64,000 bases of DNA from Carya illinoinensis (taxonomy: Eukaryota; Streptophyta; Magnoliopsida; Fagales; Juglandaceae). Where the stretch lies: the NCBI RefSeq assembly GCF_018687715.1, contig NC_056766.1:21714001-21778000 (forward strand), written 5' to 3'. This document shows positions 1 through 10,603 of the stretch, piece by piece. The first letter of the stretch is position 1. Each line of letters begins with the position of its first letter. The translations under genes were made by a program, and so were the position numbers. The notes below the pieces were generated by a model, which did not search any database, had not been told where the DNA came from, and saw only the letters and a list, made by a program, of their open reading frames with translations.

Positions 1-605
1 ATTTCTTTATTTTTTTAATATTTATAATAAATAATACCATGACTTAGATAACATAACAAATGTAAGGATATTCTTGTTGGTCTCTTTAAATTTATTTTTA
101 ATAAAATTTTGACAAAAAACTTATATAGATAATGCTAAATAATATCCATATAATATTTCTCATATGCTCATTTAAAAAAAAAAAAAAAAGTATATTTTAC
201 TATTATAAAAATAATTTTTTATGTGAGTCATAAATTTACATATATTTTTTTTAAAATTACTTAAGATTTGCACGCTTACAACTAGAACTGCTAATATATT
301 TTTGAAGTTATATAGAATTGCTAATATAATGTCGTTACATTTGTTATGTTATCTAATTCATGGTATGTAATATATTATTTATTATAAATATTAAAAAAAA
401 ACAAATATAAATATCTTTAAAATTAGTTTTTATGTTTAATAGGTAAATAGACGACATTTTTTAATTACTGGTGTGTTAAATGTGTAAGTGGCAGCGTGGA
501 GGATTTGATTTGACTAAAATGAGTGGCATGGTGTGCCATTGGGGAAAAAAATTGTAAAGAAATAAAGAAAAATTCTAGGAATTTGATTTGTTGATCAACA
601 TGTAA
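1..605. mobile_element. MITE-like long-TIR element, copy 1 (left end outside window)
   Basis: This is the same sequence as 44343-44948, with a few poly-A length and point differences. Only the inner part of the left arm is present (1 to about 65); the right arm (about 334-605) is complete and ends TTGATCAACATGTAA followed by TA. The arms are inverted copies of each other around an AT-rich spacer with no coding capacity. The two ORFs-free strands show no transposase, so it is non-autonomous. The complete copy at 44145-44948 defines the boundaries. Confidence 0.75.
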
Positions 606-608
606 TAT

Positions 609-743
609 TGGCTGTTTTTTTTTTTTTTTGAAAGGAAGATGTAACTTTCATTCATTGAAACAAGTTTTGAATACAAGGGGGACAATCCCCCAGCAAAATA
701 CATTCATCTAGATGTGACAGAGCGTGCTTGGCCAAACCATGAG
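609..743 (-). pseudogene. LINE 3' end (RNase H tail plus poly-A), copy 1
   Basis: On the minus strand this reads as the last part of a plant LINE RNase H domain (a GLAKHAL-type tail), then a short 3' UTR and a poly-A tail, seen as a T run at about 615-628. It matches 44952-45085 almost exactly. The coding part is cut at 743, where the retrotransposon LTR starts, so upstream RNase H sequence is missing here but present at 45086 onward in the second copy. Identification rests on the complete match to the better-preserved copy. Confidence 0.7.
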
Positions 744-2737
744 TGTGACGCCCCCAAATCCCCACGCCCGAACACGGGGAAATCGAGACGTCCGGATGGT
801 GACAACCCGGACCACCACCCTAACGACGTGTGCCAAGTGTGTGCAAGAGCGACAAAGTGCACAAGACAAACGCAGCGAGAAGCAAGCCAATATTTAAGTA
901 CCAGAATTTTTTTTTCTTAATGTAATACAAACTGTTTAAAACATACTTAAATAAAATATTACAAGAAACACAAATACAAGTTTGAAAACAGATAAAAAGC
1001 ACAGCATCAGCAACCCGGCGGAGCCGCATCCTCGGGCTCAGCCTCCTCCTCCTCTTCCTCGATCTCTGCACCAAAAGCTACGGAAACCAAGAATGGTTCC
1101 GCAGGTAAGTATGACCCAAACACTACCAGATGAAAATACATACAACCCAAACAACAAGAAAACAAGATCAAACAAACACACGCCCCGCTACACATATATT
1201 TTAACACGCACGCCAAAACCCAAAAGGCCCACCAACCTCCATAAAGCCACACCTCGCCATTATCCCAGATAATGGCCCAAACCACCATTTTTCCCAGAAA
1301 AAGGATCATAACTGAAAAACCATACCACAACCCGCTCCGTATGCACCATGATCTCCCCTAGGGATCATCCGCACACCCTGGCTCAGTGCCACGCCGTAGA
1401 GAACGGCTACGCGTGCGACACCTAAACGAGCGATGCCCAGACTCGTGCCATGCACGTACCGGGCCGGGCCATCCTCTAGCCCTCGCCAGCGAAGGGCCAC
1501 GGGATCGGTGAATAGAGCGATGCCTGGACTCGTGCTCAGCACGTACCGGGCCAGACCCATCCTCTAATTTCCGCTCCCGGAGTCAGTGAGTAGAGCGATG
1601 CCTGGACTCGTGCTCAGCACGTACCGGGCCAGACCCATCCTCTAATACTACTCCGTCATCGCGCAGGGCCTCAGAATCGGTGAATAGAGCGATGCCTGGA
1701 CTCGTGCTCAGCACGTACCGGGCCAGACCCATCCTCTAGTACCGAACTCGTCAGCGCCCAGACGACTACTCAGGGGATGTCACTCAGTATTGACCGCTCC
1801 CGAGTGACCAGAGGAGCTCCACCGTGATAATAACCCATCACGGCTTGGGCTCGTGAGACACACGCACCCAAACGCCAAAACGCCGATAAACATGATGCAC
1901 ATGCACGCGATATGCAACGCACACAAATAAAATGCAACGCACACCACACGGCCCAATCGAAACAACCAATAACAACCAACCAAACAAACACTCCGTCCTC
2001 AATCCATCCGACCCCCGAAACTCCTCGGACTCAGTCCGGAATCAACAACCAACAACAAACAATTAAATAAATAAATAAAACAATTGAATGAGCAATATAT
2101 ATTAAAATCTGAAAATAGGGTTTGGAAAATACTTACAGCGCTATACGGTATTTTTAGAAAGCTCGCGGCGTTGCTAACGGCGGAAAAACAGCAACGTCAC
2201 AGTGAAAATTCACTGTGGCCGTGGGTCCGAAAAACCCACTTTTGAACGGGGACAAACTAGGACACGAGATTGATAGGGAATGGTCTAGAGGTGGTTGTGA
2301 AGCTAATGGAAGCGACGGACGGCCGTGGGTGGCGGCGGAATGGCCGGAAATGGCCGAAAATGGCAAATCGGAAAACAAGCTCGTGGGAGCTGCTCCGGTG
2401 GTCGATGGAGGCCGGAAATGGGTGGGTTAGGACGGCAAGAGGTCGGTGATGAAGTGGTGAAGAAATGGTGGCCGGAGGTGGAGCGACGGCGGCGGATCGG
2501 AGTGAAATCCGTGCGCCCTTTGGAAGCTTTTTCCGGCCAAATGGCCGACCGGTTGGGGGTGGTTTTCGGTGGGGAGGTGCACCGGAGGGAGGGGAAGAAA
2601 ATGGGACCGGTGGGAGGTCGGGAGGTGGCCGGACGGCGCTGGGCCGGAGGAGAGAGAGAGACGACACGGGAGAGGGAGGGAAGAGAGAGAGAGCACGGGG
2701 GGGGAGCCGATCGGGGAGAGAGAAAGGGAGGGAAAAG

Positions 2738-2770
<33 letters not shown>

Positions 2771-3072
2771 AAAGAAAAAAAAGAAAGAAGAAGAAAGAAA
2801 AAAAGGAAAAAGAAAAAGAAAAAAGAGAGGAAAAAGGGAAAAGATGTAGGGAAAAGATGAGGTCCAAACCTCATTCCGGAAAGCAAAACTAACCCGCCAA
2901 AAAGATTAAAAAAAAAACACAAAACAACTAAATAAAACACAACACCAAATAAAATAAATTAATTTAAAAACCAACATTAAAAACGCAAATAAATTAAAAT
3001 AAATAGCTAATATATTAATTAAAATAAAAACAATTATTTTAGCGAAATTACACTCAAAAACGGGTCATCACA
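744..3072 (-). repeat. LTR of a Ty3/gypsy element (element 1, minus orientation)
   Basis: This 2,329-bp block begins TGTGACGCCCCC and ends GGGTCATCACA, the terminal TG..CA form shared with the LTRs at 4848-7000 and 12118-14269. Because the adjacent integrase fragment is on the minus strand, this is the 3' LTR of a minus-strand element. It differs from the element 2 LTRs by many substitutions and by four rather than two copies of an internal minisatellite (1430-1740). It holds a GA/poly-A-rich tract at about 2650-2850 and two hairpins (2198-2217 and 2221-2239). No target-site duplication was found, and no matching 5' LTR lies in the expected place. Confidence 0.9.
1430..1740. repeat. LTR-internal minisatellite, four copies
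   Basis: Four tandem units start with GCGATGCC at about 1430, 1517, 1595 and 1689 (spacings 87, 78 and 94 bp). Each carries a GACTCGTGC..CACGTACCGGGCC core and ends CATCCTCTA. The last three are near-identical over about 53 bp. The equivalent place in the element 2 LTRs (5572-5700 and 12840-12972) has only two units. Confidence 0.85.
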
Positions 3073-3090
3073 TCCTCCCCTCCTTAAAAA
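3073..3090 (-). other. Polypurine tract of element 1
   Basis: On the minus strand the sequence is TTTTTAAGGAGGGGAGGA, immediately followed by the LTR start TGTGATGACCCG. This is the plus-strand priming site of an LTR retrotransposon. The motif AATTTCGAGGACGAAATT lies just upstream (about 3091-3110), as in the other two elements here. Confidence 0.85.
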
Positions 3091-3192
3091 CAATTTCGTC
3101 CTCGAAATTGCAAGATCACCACCAACTTAAACCAAGCCACACAAACGCACATGAACCAACTGAGACCAAGATTAAAAAAATACATACCTTCA

Positions 3193-4194
3193 TCATTCAA
3201 ACAAATATGGATACTGCTCTCTCATGTCTGCCACTCGCTCCCAAGAGAAGTCTTGTGCTAACGGATCTCCCCAAGCCACTTTAACCAACGGTATCGTCTT
3301 GGACCTCAATTGTTGCTCCTTCCAATCCAAAATCTGCGACGGAACAACTTCATAAGTGAGATCCGGTTGCAACTGAATACTTGCTGGGTCGACGAAGCGT
3401 GGCTCTTGTTGTCCAAAGCTTTTCTTCAGGGATGATACGTGGAAGACATCATGAACATCCCCAAAATAATCTGGCAAAGCAACTCTGTAGGCGACGGACC
3501 CTACTCTCTCCAGAATCTGAAAAGGGCCGACATACCTTGGATCTAGCTTCTTCTTTTTACCAAAACGCTTGACACCTCTCATGGGAGAGACTTTAAGATA
3601 AACCCAATCACCAACTTCAAATGACAATTCTCTCCTCCTGGTATCAGCGTAGCTTTTCTGGCGACTCTGAGCTGCCGCCATTTTATCTCTGATGATCCGG
3701 ACTTGGCTTTGCATCTCTTGAATTATTTCGGGTCCAATCACCCTACTCTCCCCAACTTCATCCCAACACAAGGGCGACCTGCACTTTCTCCCATAAAGAG
3801 CTTCGTAGGGAGCCATCTGAATGGTCGCATGGAAGCTGTTATTGTAGGCAAACTCAATGAGCGGCAAATGATTTTCCCAACTCCCTTGGAATTCCATGAC
3901 ACACGCTCGCAGCATGTCTTCCAAAGTCTGAATGGTGCGTTCTGACTGGCCGTCTGTCTGCGGGTGATAGGCAGTACTGAACTTCAATTTAGTACCCAAA
4001 GCTGCCTGTAAACTCTTCCAGAACTGCGATGTGAACCTCGGGTCCCGATCCGACACTATACTCTTTGGTATGCCGTGTAGCCGCACTATCTCCTTGACAT
4101 ACAAACGGGTTAACTTACCCAAAGAGTCGGTGTTATTAACAGGCAGAAAATGAGCACTCTTCGTTAATCGGTCCACAATCACCCAAACAGAATT
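3193..4194 (-). pseudogene. Truncated Ty3/gypsy pol: integrase C-terminal part
   Basis: This reading frame of about 330 residues is nearly identical to the C-terminal third of the intact pol at 7118. It starts inside the integrase core just before the first catalytic-region motif VDRLTKS. It keeps the second catalytic Asp (SDRDPRF), the catalytic Glu (TDGQSER), the GPF motif (YVGPFQIL) and the same C-terminus ending EQYPYLF. The first catalytic Asp, zinc finger, RNase H, RT, protease and gag are absent. Homology stops at about 4194, where unrelated plus-oriented sequence begins. It cannot make a working polyprotein. It is a 3' fragment of the same family as element 2, slightly diverged. Confidence 0.9.
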
Positions 4195-4360
4195 GTGCGA
4201 ATATGATGGAGTTGCTTATAGGAGTATTTTTGGGAAGCGCGTTCTTCATTCTTGTGTGGAAATGGATGATGGTATGATTTTCTCAAGTATAATCGGAGTT
4301 GTTTATGGTATCCTGCTTGGTGCTGAGGTTTGATCTCGCAAATTTCGAGGACGAAATTTG
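4195..4360 (+). mobile_element. Internal 3' end of a plus-strand Ty3/gypsy relative (element X)
   Basis: This short stretch lies just upstream of a plus-oriented PPT and LTR. It contains the family motif AAATTTCGAGGACGAAATTT at about 4340-4359. The rest does not match the corresponding part of element 2, and I see no integrase coding in it. Element X may therefore be a non-autonomous or divergent relative. The upstream portion is missing because it abuts the opposite-oriented integrase stub at about 4194/4195. Confidence 0.65.
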
Positions 4361-4377
4361 TTTTAAGGGGGGGAGGA
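4361..4377 (+). other. Polypurine tract of element X
   Basis: TTTTAAGGGGGGGAGGA lies directly before the LTR start TGTGATGACCCG at 4378. Orientation is opposite to elements 1 and 2. Confidence 0.85.
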
Positions 4378-4847
4378 TGTGATGACCCGCTTTTACGTGT
4401 ATTTTCACTGAAGGGTTGTTTTTAATTTAATTAATATATTAGTTTATTTATTTTGAATTAATGTGTTTTAAATTGGTTTTTAATTTATTTGATGTGTTTA
4501 TTTTATTTAGTCGTTTTACGGTTTTTAAAATCGTTTTCGGCGGATCAGTTTTGGTTTCCGGAGTGAGGACTGGACCTCATTTCTTTTCCCTCATCTTTTC
4601 TTTTTCTTTTCTCTTTTTCCTTTTTCTTTTTCCTTTTCCTTCTTTTTCTTTCTTTTTCTTTTTTTTTTCTTCTTCTTTCTTCTTCCTCCTCTCCCGCGTA
4701 CGCAGCAGCCCCTTTTTCTCTCCATCCCGTCGCTGCCCCTTTGACCGGCCGGTTCTCCGCCGTCCGGCCACCGTTTGATGCACCGTCACCACCATTCTCT
4801 TCCCCTTCCACCATAGATCATCCCCACCAATTTTCAGAGCCATCGGA
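4378..4847 (+). repeat. LTR of element X, 5' part (interrupted)
   Basis: This is the first 470 bp of a plus-oriented LTR starting TGTGATGACCCGCTTTTACG. It has a CT/T-rich tract at about 4570-4690, the counterpart of the GA-rich tract in the other LTRs. It stops at TCGGA (4843-4847), where element 2 is inserted, and resumes after the duplicated TCGGA at 14275. Confidence 0.9.
4843..4847. repeat. Target-site duplication of element 2, left copy (TCGGA)
   Basis: TCGGA directly precedes the LTR at 4848. The same 5 bp follows the other LTR at 14270-14274. A 5-bp duplication is the usual footprint of Ty3/gypsy integrase. Confidence 0.95.
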
Positions 4848-7000
4848 TGTGACGCCCCCAAAATCCCCACGCCCGAACACGGGGAAATTGAGACGTCCGG
4901 ATGGTGACACCCCGGGTCACCATCCCATCGACGGGTGCCGAGTGTGTGCAAGGCAGCAATTGTGTACAGAGAGACACGCAGCGGATAAGAAAGTCATAAC
5001 TAAGTACCAGAATTTTTCTTAACGTAATACAAGCTGTTTAAAACATACATAGATAAAATATTACAAAACACAAATGCAGTTTTAAACAAATAAAAAGATA
5101 ACATCAGCAACCCGGCGGAGCCGCATCCTCGGGCTCAGCCTCTTCCTCCTCCTCCTCAACTCCTGCACCAAAAGCTACGGAACCACAAATGGTTCCGCAG
5201 GTAAGTAAAACCCCAAACACTACCAGATAAAAACACATATAACTCAAACAAGATGCATGAAACATGCCCAATGCACAAAGCCCAAAATCACCAGTTTTCC
5301 ACACACGCCAAAAACCCATTTGACCCAAAAACATATAACCTTTCCGAAAAACATGCCAAAAGTCACATTTGGCCCAATATCTCGCCGGAAGTCCATCCGG
5401 CCCAATATCTCACCAGAAGTCCATCTGGCCCACGCCAAAAGTCACATTTGGCCTCATAAACCATTATCCAATTTTAACCCGTATGCACCATGACCTCCCC
5501 TAGGAGTCATCCGCACACCCTGGCTCCAGTGTCACACCGCAGAGTACCACCACGCATGTGACACCTAACAAGCGATGCCCAGTTCCGCGCCCCGCGCGTG
5601 CGTAGCCAAGCATCCTCTAGCCCTCGCCAGCGAAGGGCCACGGAGTCGGTGAGTAGGGCGATGCCCGGTTCCGCGCCCGGCGCGTTCGTAGCCAAGCATC
5701 CCCTAGCCCCGCTCCCGTCGTCTCTCTCGACAACTCAGGGGACATCACTCAGTTTATTCCGCTCCCGAGTGACCAGAGGAGCTCCACCGAGATAATAACC
5801 CATCCCGGCTTGGGCTCGTGATACACACGCACCCGTAAAACCACTCACGCCAATACACAGGCTTTTCACATAACTCCACAACACACGTGCATGCACCATG
5901 TAATGCCACAACAATGCATATTAAAATAAACCAACAATCATAAATCAATAAAACAAGTAACTCCGTCCTCCATCCATCCGACCCCCGAAACTCCTCGGAC
6001 TCAGTCCGGAATCAACAACCAACAACAGTAAAATAATTGAATGAGCAATATATATTTAAATCTGAAAATAGGGTTTGGAAAATACTTACAGCGCTATACG
6101 GCAATTTTAGAAAACAAGCGGCGTTGCAAGCGGCGGAAAGACAGCAACGTCACAGTGAAAATTCACTGTGGCCGTGGGTCCGAAAAACCCACTTTTGAAC
6201 GGGGACAAACTAGGACACGGGATTGATAGGGAATGGTCTAGAGGTGGTTGTGAAGCTATTGGAAGTGACGGACGGCCGTGGGTGGCGGCGGAATGGCCGG
6301 AAATGGCCGAAAATGGCAAATCGGAAAACAAGCTCGTGGGAGCTGCTCCGGTGGTCGATGGAGGCCGGAAATGGGTGGGTTAGGACGGCAAGGGACCGGT
6401 GATGAAGTGGTGAAGAAATGGTGGCCGGAGGTGGAGCGACGGCGGCGGATCGGAGTGAAAACCGTGGGTGCTTGTTGGGCTTTTTCCGGCCGAATGGCCG
6501 GCCGGTTGGGGGTGGGTTTTGGAGGGAAGGTAGACCGAAAGGAGAGGAAGAGAATGGGACCGGTGGGAGGCCGAACGGTGGCCGGACGGCGGCGGTAGGG
6601 GCTAGGGAAGGTTGACGCCGGCGTGAGGGAGAGAGAGAGAAGAGAGAGAGTGCACGGGGGGGGGTCCGAGTCGGGGGAGAGAGGAGAGAGAAAAGAAAGA
6701 GAAAAAAAAGAAAAAGAAGAAAAAAGAAAAGAAGGGAAAAAGAAAAAGGAAAAAGAGAAAAAGAAAAAAAGATGTGAAAAGAAATGAGGTCCAGTCCTCA
6801 CTCCGGGAAAAGAAACAAACCGCCAAAAAGATTAAAACCACAAAAACAACTAAAAGAAATAAAACACAACCTCAAATAAATTAAAATAAATTAAAAACCG
6901 ACTTTAAAACCGCAGTTAAAATAAAATAAAATATCTGATATATTAATTAAAATAAAAACAATTATTTCAGCGAAAATACACTTAAAAGCGGGTCATCACA
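4848..7000 (-). repeat. 3' LTR of element 2
   Basis: It starts TGTGACGCCCCC and ends GGTCATCACA on the plus strand. It contains a two-unit minisatellite (from 5572 and 5658), an element-sense acidic short ORF (about 5104-5200), two hairpins (6151-6170 and 6174-6192) and a GA/poly-A tract (about 6620-6780). Nearly identical to 12118-14269. Confidence 0.95.
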
Positions 7001-7018
7001 TCCTCCCCTCCTTAAAAA
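7001..7018 (-). other. Polypurine tract of element 2
   Basis: On the minus strand TTTTTAAGGAGGGGAGGA precedes the 3' LTR. The AATTTCGAGGACGAAATT motif lies immediately upstream (7019-7038). Confidence 0.9.
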
Positions 7019-7117
7019 CAATTTCGTCCTCGAAATTGCAAATCAACTACCAACTTAAAGCAAGCCACATAAACGCTCACAAACTAACAGAGATCAAGAT
7101 TAAAATGCATACCTTCA

Positions 7118-10100
7118 TCATTCGAACAGATACGGGTACTGCTCCCTCATGTCCGCTGCTCGCTCCCAAGAGAAGTCTTGAGCTAACGGATCTCCCCAAG
7201 CCACTTTAACCAACGATATCGTTTTGGACCTCAATTGTTGCTCCTTCCAATCCAAAATCTGCGACGGAACAACCTCGTAAGTGAGATCCGGTTGCAACTG
7301 AATACTCGTTGGGTCGACGAAGCGTGGCTCTTGCTGTCCAAAGCTCTTCTTCAGGGATGATACGTGGAAGACATCATGAACATCCCCAAAGTAATCCGGC
7401 AAAGCAACTCTATAGGCAACGGACCCTACTCTCTCCAGAATCTGAAAAGGGCCGACGTACCTCGAATCTAGTTTCCTTTTCTTACCAAAACGCTTAACAC
7501 CTCTCATGGGAGAGACTTTAAGATAAACCCAATCACCAACTTCAAATGACAATTCTCTCCTCCTGGTATCAGCGTAGCTTTTCTGGCGACTCTGAGCTGC
7601 CGCCATTATATCTCTAATGATCCGGACTTGGCTTTGCATTTCTTGAATTATTTCGGGTCCAATAATTCTACTCTCCCCAACTTCATCCCAACACAAGGGC
7701 GACCTACACTTTCTCCCATAAAGAGCTTCATAGGGAGCCATCTGAATGGTCGCATGGTAGCTGTTATTGTAGGCAAACTCAATGAGCGGCAAATGATTTT
7801 CCCAACTCCCTTGGAATTCCAGGGCACATGCTCGCAACATGTCTTCCAGGGTCTGGATGGTGCGCTCTGACTGGCCGTCTGTCTGCGGGTGATAAGCAGT
7901 GCTGAACTTCAACTTAGTACCCAAAGCTGCCTGCAGACTCTTCCAGAACTGCGATGTGAACCTCGGGTCCCGATCCGACACTATACTCTTTGGTATGCCG
8001 TGTAGCCTCACTATCTCCTTAACATACAAACGGGTCAACTTACCCAAAGAGTCGGTGTTGTTAACAGGCAGAAAATGAGCACTCTTCGTTAACCGGTCCA
8101 CGATCACCCAAACAGAGTTCTTCCCACTAGGTGTTCTCGGCAAACCCACTACGAAATCCATCGTGATGTCATCCCACTTCCACTCAGGAATAGGGAGGGG
8201 TTGGAGCATACCTGCAGGTCTCTGATGCTCGGCCTTTACCTGACGACACGTGTGGCATTTCTCCACATATAAGGCAACGTCATTCTTCATTCCATCCCAC
8301 CAGTAAATTTTCTTCAAGTCTCGATACATCTTTGTACTGCCGGGATGAACTGAATACGGGGCCGCATGAGCTTCCGCCATGATCCGTTCCTTGAAATCTG
8401 AGTCCTTTGGGATCACTCTGCGATCTCGGAACCGAAGTATTCCATCACTATCCATGCTATAGTGCAACGGCCCTCGAGATTTTCGGACTCTTTTCCTGAT
8501 GTTCAGCAGCTTCTGATCCTTTCTTTGGAGAGCTTTCAATTCTTCAAAATCTACTACCCGAATGTCCAGAACCGAAGACAAAATCTCTACTTGCTGCGAA
8601 CTCTCTATAAGGAGCCTTCTCATCCCATAAAGTAACGAATCCATTTCTGACGGTTCGGCTTCATCCTCCAAATGAGACTTCCGGCTCAAAGCATCAGCAA
8701 CTATGTTAGCCTTCCCCGGGTGGTACTTGATCTCACACTGATAGTCACTGATTAGCTCTAGCCAACGCCTCTGCCTCATATTCAAATTTTTCTGGGAAAA
8801 CAAATGCTTCAAGCTCTTATGATCAGTAAATACCTCACAAGCTTCCCCATACAAGAAATGCCGCCAGATCTTGAGTGCAAAAACGATCGCAGCCAACTCT
8901 AGATCATGCGTCGGATAATTCTTCTCATGGTCCTTAAGCTGACGAGATGCATAGGCTACAACCCGTCCTTCCTGCATAAGGACACAACCCAAACCGAACT
9001 TAGACGCATCACTGAAGACTACAAACGGCTTATGCGGTTCTGGGAGTGCTAACACTGGTGCCGTCGTCAACCTGTTCTTCAATTCCTGGAAGCTTCTCTC
9101 ACATTTCTCTGACCAAACAAATTCTGTATTCTTCCGAGTCAAAGCTGTGAGAGGTCCGGATAAGCGAGCAAAACCCTCTACAAACCTTCGGTAGTAACCG
9201 GCGAGCCCCAAGAAACTCCTGATCTCGCGTACTGTAGTTGGGCGTGGCCATGACAAAATGGCTTCTACCTTACTGGGATCAACTGCCACCCCACCCTGGG
9301 AAATTACATGCCCAAGAAATTTAACTTCTTCCAACCAGAACTCACACTTGCTGAGCTTGGCGTACAACTGGTGCTCTCTCAATTTCTCAAGTACCAGACT
9401 AAGATGATACACATGCTCTTCAATATCTCGGGAATAAATCAGTATATCATCAATAAATACTACCACGAAGGAATCCAGATAAGGTTGGAACACCCGATTC
9501 ATCAAATCCATGAAAGCGGCAGGAGCATTAGCTAGCCCAAACGGCATCACCTTAAATTCATAGTGTCCATACCTCGACCTGAAGGCAGTTTTCGGCACAT
9601 CCTGCTCTCTGATTCTCAGCTGGTAGTATCCCGACCTCAGATCAATTTTAGAGAACACCGCTGCCCCCTGAAGTTGGTCAAATAAATCATCTATCCGCGG
9701 GAGAGGATATTTATTTTTGATGGTCACCTTGTTCAACTCCCTATAGTCAATGCACATACGAAGGGTTCCATCTTTCTTTTTAACAAATAAAACTGGAGCA
9801 CCCCACGGCGACGTACTAGGCTGAATAAACCCCTTCTCTACTAATTCTTGCAACTGAGTCTTCAACTCTTTCAATTCAGCCGGTGCCATGCGGTAAGGAG
9901 CCTTATGCACAGGAGCCGCTCCAGGTTCCAAGTCTATAACAAACTCCATCTCTCGCACGGGGGGTAGTCCGGGCAAGTCATCCACAAACACATCGGGGAA
10001 CTCCTCCACAACTGGAATGTCTGCCAAGGACTTCTTCTCAGACGGCGTGGACACCATCTGGACCAAGAATGCATCCGCTCCCCATGCAATCTCTCTTCTT

Positions 10101-10522
10101 GCCTGTATCGCCGATATAATCATCGGCTTTTCTTTTAATCTACTCCCCGCAAATTCCAGACAATCACCATCCGGAAGCTGAAAGCTAATTGTCCGACTTC
10201 TGCAATTAATAGTCGCAGAATATCGGTATAGCCAATCCATCCCGAGGATGATATCGAAACCCAACAGCTTGAATACCACCAGATCAGCGTCCAAAAACCT
10301 TCCCTCAAAATTTAACGGGCATCCCAAAGCAACCTTGGAACACCACACCATCTCGCCGTCGGGTAGCGCCACTACCATAGCCTTCGGCAACGGTTCCGTG
10401 ACCAAGTTACACACCCGAGCAAATGTGGAAGACACAAACGATCGTGAAGCACCAGAATCAAACAAAGTACAAGCATAAAACTCATACAAACGGACTCTTC
10501 CTGAACCAAATACACAACCCAT
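7118..10522 (-). CDS. pol: Ty3/gypsy pol polyprotein (protease-RT-RNase H-integrase)
   Basis: The open frame runs from about 10573; its first ATG is at 10522, and the proposed spliced exon begins at 10500. In 1,151-residue ORF numbering, the protease active site is LFDSGAS (Asp39). RT has KIDLRSG (Asp311) and FIDD (Asp375, Asp376). RNase H shows Asp522 in FSDAS, Glu559, Asp584 in TDHKS and Asp627 in VADALS. The integrase zinc finger is His736, His743, Cys773, Cys776, and the catalytic triad is Asp806, Asp867, Glu903 (D,D35E spacing). A GPF motif and a chromodomain-like tail ending EQYPYLF follow. The frame is uninterrupted, so enzymes for reverse transcription and integration may be functional. 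It is in a different frame from gag, 20-70 nt downstream. The likely link is removal of the intron at 10501-10603; a frameshift or independent initiation are alternatives. Confidence 0.95.
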   Translation of the reverse strand: MGCVFGSGRVRLYEFYACTLFDSGASRSFVSSTFARVCNLVTEPLPKAMVVALPDGEMVWCSKVALGCPLNFEGRFLDADLVVFKLLGFDIILGMDWLYRYSATINCRSRTISFQLPDGDCLEFAGSRLKEKPMIISAIQARREIAWGADAFLVQMVSTPSEKKSLADIPVVEEFPDVFVDDLPGLPPVREMEFVIDLEPGAAPVHKAPYRMAPAELKELKTQLQELVEKGFIQPSTSPWGAPVLFVKKKDGTLRMCIDYRELNKVTIKNKYPLPRIDDLFDQLQGAAVFSKIDLRSGYYQLRIREQDVPKTAFRSRYGHYEFKVMPFGLANAPAAFMDLMNRVFQPYLDSFVVVFIDDILIYSRDIEEHVYHLSLVLEKLREHQLYAKLSKCEFWLEEVKFLGHVISQGGVAVDPSKVEAILSWPRPTTVREIRSFLGLAGYYRRFVEGFARLSGPLTALTRKNTEFVWSEKCERSFQELKNRLTTAPVLALPEPHKPFVVFSDASKFGLGCVLMQEGRVVAYASRQLKDHEKNYPTHDLELAAIVFALKIWRHFLYGEACEVFTDHKSLKHLFSQKNLNMRQRRWLELISDYQCEIKYHPGKANIVADALSRKSHLEDEAEPSEMDSLLYGMRRLLIESSQQVEILSSVLDIRVVDFEELKALQRKDQKLLNIRKRVRKSRGPLHYSMDSDGILRFRDRRVIPKDSDFKERIMAEAHAAPYSVHPGSTKMYRDLKKIYWWDGMKNDVALYVEKCHTCRQVKAEHQRPAGMLQPLPIPEWKWDDITMDFVVGLPRTPSGKNSVWVIVDRLTKSAHFLPVNNTDSLGKLTRLYVKEIVRLHGIPKSIVSDRDPRFTSQFWKSLQAALGTKLKFSTAYHPQTDGQSERTIQTLEDMLRACALEFQGSWENHLPLIEFAYNNSYHATIQMAPYEALYGRKCRSPLCWDEVGESRIIGPEIIQEMQSQVRIIRDIMAAAQSRQKSYADTRRRELSFEVGDWVYLKVSPMRGVKRFGKKRKLDSRYVGPFQILERVGSVAYRVALPDYFGDVHDVFHVSSLKKSFGQQEPRFVDPTSIQLQPDLTYEVVPSQILDWKEQQLRSKTISLVKVAWGDPLAQDFSWERAADMREQYPYLFE

Positions 10523-10603
10523 GAAATCCAAAAAAAACAACGAAGAAACCAAATACACCAAAAATAAATCCAACTTAAAAGATTAGATTAAATTAATCCA
10601 TAC
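10501..10603 (-). other. Candidate spliceosomal intron between gag and pol
   Basis: On the minus strand the segment begins GTATGG after ACAG and ends TTTGGTTCAG before GAAGAG. It is T-rich and 103 nt long, typical of a short plant intron, and contains the gag stop codon. Removing it joins gag codon ACA-G to pol GA-AGA in phase 1. This gives one open frame of 1,541 codons from 11846 to 7118, leading straight into the protease motif. Splicing is inferred from sequence only. Confidence 0.6.

Noticed and set aside
2257..2940. Phe/Ser- or Lys/Arg-rich ORFs around GA/poly-A tracts (also 4461-4951, 6256-6841, 13478-14110)
   Set aside because: They come from purine- or pyrimidine-rich tracts inside LTRs and overlap on both strands. 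No domain is present.
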